Below are positions 60,350-64,000 of a stretch of 64,000 nt of DNA, piece by piece. The stretch is from Actinacidiphila bryophytorum. Its GTDB lineage: Bacteria; Actinomycetota; Actinomycetes; Streptomycetales; Streptomycetaceae. The stretch covers positions 186,001 to 250,000 of the forward strand of contig NZ_JAFFIX010000009.1 in the NCBI RefSeq assembly GCF_016916835.1, in the 5' to 3' direction. The notes under the pieces are model-generated. The model did not search any database, was not told the DNA's origin, and was given only the letters and a program-made list of their open reading frames with translations. The first letter of the stretch is position 1, and each line of letters starts with the position of its first letter. A program made the translations under genes and the position numbers.

Positions 60350-63261
60350 GCGGGCGGGCGGCACCCTCGGTGCCGGGCGTGGGGCGGCTGCACGCCTGGC
60401 GGGCGGCGATCAGGATCGCCCGCAGGGACGCCGTGCGGTACAAGGGGCGCAGCCTGCTGGTGCTGGCGATGATCGCACTGCCGATCATGGGTGTGACCGC
60501 GGCCGACGTGACCATCCGCAGCTCGCAGCTGACGACGGCGCAGAAGGCCACCCGCGACCTCGGCGCGGCGGACGCCCGGCTCAGGGACGCGGGCCAGGGT
60601 CCGCAGCCGGTGTACCAGGCGCCGGTGGACGGCGGTGTCGTGGCGGTGGACGACGATCCGCAGGGGAGGTCGGCGGGCGAGGCCGGCGTCACGCAGGAGG
60701 ACGGTTCCGTCGTCACCTCGGACGGGGTGCCGGCGCCGGTCGATCCGCTGGTAGCGGCGCCGCCCGGCGCCCGGGTGCTCAGCGACACCTCCGGCTATGC
60801 ACCGGTCAGGACGAAGTTCGGGCTGCTGGACGTCGAGGTGCGGGAGCTGAAGGCCGCGGACCCGCTGGCAGCGGGGATCACCGAGCTGGTCAGGGGCCGC
60901 TTCCCGACCGCGCAGGACGAGATGGCCGCGACGACCGGCTTCCTCAAGAACAGCGGGCTGCACGTGGGTTCACAGGTGCTGGTCCGCGGGTTCGACCGCA
61001 CCTACACGGTCGTCGGCGCCTACGACCTGCCCAGCCAGCTGGACGCGGAGCAGCTCAACGCGCTGCCGGGGGCCTTCCTCGCGCCCTACGACGCGACGCG
61101 CAGCCAGGTGGACAAGCTGATGCAGCCCGCCACCCCGACCTATCTGGTCGCGGTGCGGGGCGACTTCACCTGGGACATGGTCAAGCAGGCCAACACCCGT
61201 GGCGTCTACGTCGATTCGCGGGAGGTGCGGCTGCACCTGCCGGCCAGGTCGGACGTGCCGATCTACACGACGGCCTTCGGCCGGTCGTCGGTGCTCTACG
61301 ACAGCGGAGGCAAAGCGCAGGCCATCGCCGCCGGGGTGACGATAGGGGGCTTGAGCATGCTGGAGATCTGCCTGCTGGCAGGTCCGGCCTTCGCCGTCGG
61401 AGCACGCCGCTCGCGGCGACAGCTGGGCCTGGTGGGCGCCAACGGCGGCGACCGCAGGCACATCAGGGCGATCGTGCTCTCCAGCGGCCTGGTGATCGGG
61501 GCGGCCGCGGCCATGGTGGGCACGCTGCTCGGGGTGGTGGTCACGGTGCTGCTGCGCGGGACGCTGGAGGGCTATGTCGGCCAGCGGTTCGGCGGGTTGA
61601 CGCTGCGGCCGCTGGAGCTGGCGGGGGCCGGCGCGCTCGCGGTGCTGACCGGGGTGCTGGCGGCCATAGTGCCGGCGGTCACCGCATCGCGGCAGAGCGT
61701 GCTGGCCTCGCTGACCGGGCGGCGCGGAATGCGCCGGGCGAACCGTGTGCTGCCGATCGTGGGGTTCTACCTGCTGGCCCTCGGCGTCGGGGTGGTCTTC
61801 TACGCGACGATGCACAGCGACACCAGCTACACGGCGGCGGGCGGGGCGGCGCTGGCGGAGTCCGGTCTTGTGATGATGACCTCGGCGATCATCGGGGCCT
61901 TCGGCAGGCTCGGCCGGTGGCTGCCGCTGGCACCGCGGCTGGCGCTGCGGGACGCGGTGCGCAACCGGGGGCGTACGGCTCCTGCGGTGGCGGCGGTGCT
62001 CGCCGCGGTGGCCGGGTCCGTGGCGGTGGCGACCTACTCGGCCAGCTCGGCGCAGGAGGAACGCCAGGCGTACATCGCGCAGTTGCCGCGCGGGGAGGTC
62101 GCGGTCGGGGCGGTGGGCGAGACGGCCGGGGACCTGGGGCAGGTGCGGGCAGCGGTGGAGAAGAACTACCCGGTCAGCGGCCGGGTGGACGTCTCCCGGC
62201 TGTACGTGGGGCCGGATTCCTGCACCAGGCAGGTGGCCGAGCCCGGCTGCGGGCGGGTGGACCTGGTGATGCCGCAGCGGAACAAGTGCCCCAGCGACAG
62301 CGATCCGGGCGTCACGGGGATGACCCCGGAGCAGCGGGAGGCGATGGCGTACGACTGGCGCTGCAGGGGACCGGCCAGCCTGTCGGCACTGCCGCTCGAC
62401 AACGGTGTGGTGGTGGGCGGCCCCGCGGTGCTGCATGTGCTGGGGGTCCGCGACGGCGCAGCCGAGCAGGCGCTGGCCCGCGGCGAGACGGTGCTCTTCG
62501 ACCGGGGTTACGAGGACCACGGCAGCCTGAAATTGATGGTGATAGCCGATGTGACGAAGGAGCCGCAGGACGGATCCGATCCGACCGGGCCGGTCAAGGC
62601 GGTGCCCGTGCACCTGGCAGCGGCGAGGGTCCCCTACGGGGTGACGGCCGTCGTACCGCAGAAGGCGGCGGCTTCGCTGGGCCTGCGGACCACACCGCTG
62701 GGCTCGTACTACACGACGACGCAGATGCCGACCGGGAAGCAGCGGCAGGCGCTGAACTCCGACGTGGCCAAGATCGGCACCGAGACGACGGTGTATCTGG
62801 AGCGCGGCTACATCAGCGACGGCAATCTGATCCTGCTGGCGCTCACGCTCTTCGCAGGCGTGATCACGATCGGTGCCGCCGGGATCTCCACGGGACTGGC
62901 GCAGACCGACGCCGAGCCGGACCTGAGGACGCTCGCGGCGATAGGCGCGGCGGGGCAGGTGCGGCGGACGCTGTCCGGCTTCCAGTGCGCGGCGGTCGCG
63001 GCGATGGGGGTGGTGCTGGGCTCCGTGGCGGGGGTGCTGCCGGCCGTGGCGCTGCGGCGGGCCGACCTGCACCGGCGGCTGGACGAGTACCACCGGGCGC
63101 TCAGGAGCGGGTGGGGCGACGTCATGGTGCCGCATGTACCGGTGGTGGTGCCGTGGGGGACGCTGGCGCTGCTGGTCGTGGCGGTGCCGTTGGGTGCGGG
63201 TCTGCTGGCGGCGGCGGTCACCAGGTCCCGTCCGGAGCTGGGCAGGCGGGCCGAGGGATGA
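60346..63261 (+). CDS. FtsX/MacB-type ABC permease with two FtsX units
   Basis: A 971-residue membrane protein. An N-terminal helix (SLLVLAMIALPIMGVTAADV), a large extracellular domain, then three-helix FtsX blocks around 325-500 and near the C-terminus (LILLALTLFAGVITIGAAGI), with a second extracellular domain between. This is the duplicated FtsX layout common in actinobacteria. GTG 60346 overlaps the ATPase stop. Substrate unknown. Confidence 0.92.
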   Translation: MSGRAAPSVPGVGRLHAWRAAIRIARRDAVRYKGRSLLVLAMIALPIMGVTAADVTIRSSQLTTAQKATRDLGAADARLRDAGQGPQPVYQAPVDGGVVAVDDDPQGRSAGEAGVTQEDGSVVTSDGVPAPVDPLVAAPPGARVLSDTSGYAPVRTKFGLLDVEVRELKAADPLAAGITELVRGRFPTAQDEMAATTGFLKNSGLHVGSQVLVRGFDRTYTVVGAYDLPSQLDAEQLNALPGAFLAPYDATRSQVDKLMQPATPTYLVAVRGDFTWDMVKQANTRGVYVDSREVRLHLPARSDVPIYTTAFGRSSVLYDSGGKAQAIAAGVTIGGLSMLEICLLAGPAFAVGARRSRRQLGLVGANGGDRRHIRAIVLSSGLVIGAAAAMVGTLLGVVVTVLLRGTLEGYVGQRFGGLTLRPLELAGAGALAVLTGVLAAIVPAVTASRQSVLASLTGRRGMRRANRVLPIVGFYLLALGVGVVFYATMHSDTSYTAAGGAALAESGLVMMTSAIIGAFGRLGRWLPLAPRLALRDAVRNRGRTAPAVAAVLAAVAGSVAVATYSASSAQEERQAYIAQLPRGEVAVGAVGETAGDLGQVRAAVEKNYPVSGRVDVSRLYVGPDSCTRQVAEPGCGRVDLVMPQRNKCPSDSDPGVTGMTPEQREAMAYDWRCRGPASLSALPLDNGVVVGGPAVLHVLGVRDGAAEQALARGETVLFDRGYEDHGSLKLMVIADVTKEPQDGSDPTGPVKAVPVHLAAARVPYGVTAVVPQKAAASLGLRTTPLGSYYTTTQMPTGKQRQALNSDVAKIGTETTVYLERGYISDGNLILLALTLFAGVITIGAAGISTGLAQTDAEPDLRTLAAIGAAGQVRRTLSGFQCAAVAAMGVVLGSVAGVLPAVALRRADLHRRLDEYHRALRSGWGDVMVPHVPVVVPWGTLALLVVAVPLGAGLLAAAVTRSRPELGRRAEG

Positions 63262-63306
63262 GGGGGCACGGACCCGGCGGGGACGGGGGTGCGGGACAAT
63301 GGCCAT

Positions 63307-63870
63307 ATGGAGATGCCGATGAACGAACGGTCGCCGGATAGCTCACAGAATCAGCAGGTCCTGGTCGTCGGACCGGACGGGATGTCCCTGGGGGGTGCGC
63401 TGGGGGGCGACGGCGAGGAGGGTCGTGAGATCCCGGTGACGGAGATGGTCGAGCAGCCGGCGAAGGTGATGCGGATCGGCAGCATGATCAAGCAGCTCCT
63501 GGAGGAGGTGCGGGCGGCACCTCTGGACGAGGCCAGCCGGGTGCGGCTCAAGGAGATCCACGCCAGCTCGGTGAAGGAGCTGGAGGCGGGTCTCGCGCCG
63601 GAGCTGGTCGAGGAGCTGGAGCGGCTGTCGCTGCCCTTCACCGACGACAGTGTGCCGAGCGAGGCGGAGCTGCGGATCGCGCAGGCGCAGCTGGTGGGAT
63701 GGCTGGAAGGGCTCTTCCACGGTATCCAGACCGCGCTGTTCGCCCAGCAGATGGCGGCCAGGGCGCAGCTCGAGCAGATGCGCCGGGCGCTGCCGCCCGG
63801 CGCGCTCGGCCATGACGAGGAGCAGGAGGCCGGGCACCCGGGTTCCCGCTCGGGCGGCCCGTACCTCTAG
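63307..63870 (+). CDS. bpa: Bacterial proteasome activator Bpa (PafE)
   Basis: About 187 residues. The central helical domain (PAKVMRIGSMIKQLLEEVRA, LKEIHASSVKELEAGLAPEL, AQLVGWLEGLFHGIQTALFA) is the DUF2587 family. The protein ends GPYL, a C-terminal Tyr-x motif like the GQYL tail of the mycobacterial activator, which docks into 20S proteasome pockets and opens the gate without ATP. ATG 63307 is my choice; ATG 63319 has the better-spaced GGAG and is a real alternative. Confidence 0.92.
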   Translation: MEMPMNERSPDSSQNQQVLVVGPDGMSLGGALGGDGEEGREIPVTEMVEQPAKVMRIGSMIKQLLEEVRAAPLDEASRVRLKEIHASSVKELEAGLAPELVEELERLSLPFTDDSVPSEAELRIAQAQLVGWLEGLFHGIQTALFAQQMAARAQLEQMRRALPPGALGHDEEQEAGHPGSRSGGPYL

Positions 63871-63914
63871 CCCGTACGTCTAGCCCCTGCCTCCCGCCCG
63901 TACCACCAGCGAGA

Positions 63915-64000
63915 TCAGCTGGCGCCCTTGCCCGTGGACACCCAGATGGTGATCTTCTGGCCGGAGTGGATGTCGAAGTCCTCCAGGGACTTCGGCGTCT
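63915..64000 (-). CDS. C-terminal end of a PASTA-domain protein (partial)
   Basis: The minus frame ending at TGA 63917-63915 reads TPKSLEDFDIHSGQKI, then TIWVSTGKGAS, the last strand of a PASTA domain. The rest lies beyond the window. It could be a second PASTA kinase or a PASTA-only envelope protein; this fragment does not decide. Convergent with bpa. Confidence 0.65.
   Translation of the reverse strand, partial: TPKSLEDFDIHSGQKITIWVSTGKGAS

Overview
The window is high-GC actinobacterial DNA with Streptomyces-type gene content and short-overlap operons (ATGA/GTGA stop-start junctions). Gene order suggests an origin-proximal core segment of Streptomyces or a close relative (Streptacidiphilus, Actinacidiphila). 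The block ppiA - rhomboid - crgA - DUF881 - small membrane protein - glutamine amidotransferase - two class E sortases - pknB - pbpA - rodA - pstP - fhaB - fhaA matches the region near oriC that I remember from S. coelicolor. Two ParB (parS) sites and several DnaA boxes support that placement, although dnaA and oriC themselves are not in the window.

Layout. 1-4.6 kb: a 5'-truncated SARP/AfsR-type regulator with two parS sites inside its coding sequence, then an MFS exporter. 4.7-11.6 kb: DUF5324 protein, cyclophilin, rhomboid protease, DnaA-box cluster, crgA, DUF881, small membrane protein, amidotransferase and two sortases. 11.6-19.8 kb: the minus-strand cell-wall/Ser-Thr-phosphorylation operon fhaA-fhaB-pstP-rodA-pbpA-pknB. 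20.2 kb: tRNA-Leu(CAG). Directly after it (20.5-27.2 kb) lies a four-gene biosynthetic-looking operon: class III aminotransferase, GNAT-fold protein, MFS exporter, and an adenylation-thiolation-reductase NRPS-like enzyme. Three of its four genes contain the rare TTA codon, which implies bldA (developmental) control.

27.3-37.6 kb: TerD, MarR, a PAS/SpoIIE phosphatase, DUF2252, a J-domain-like protein, rhodanese, a DUF5819-HTTM pair resembling SdpAB, and a SpoU methyltransferase. 37.7-46.0 kb: acyl catabolism, with paaN and a 3-hydroxyacyl-CoA dehydrogenase around a TetR-type operator, a TetR gene with a MITE at its stop codon, bkdR, and bkdABC for branched-chain 2-oxo acid dehydrogenase. 46.1-49.8 kb: mobA, DUF6457, moeA and a K+ channel.

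49.8-57.9 kb: a conservon operon (cvnA-D plus a P450 lacking the K-helix ExxR arginine and the I-helix threonine), followed by an indole prenyltransferase (DMATS) and tryptophanase operon. The second operon is preceded by a perfect CRP-type palindrome and a leader with a UUCG hairpin. A quinone oxidoreductase follows. 58.0-64.0 kb: a small exported protein, a PadR regulator with a probably leaderless operator-covered promoter, a 10-bp minisatellite, a MacB-type ABC exporter, the proteasome activator Bpa, and the C-terminal end of a PASTA protein running off the window.

All family assignments come from reading motifs by eye. No database search was run. Long open frames opposite or out of frame with these genes were treated as GC-rich shadows.
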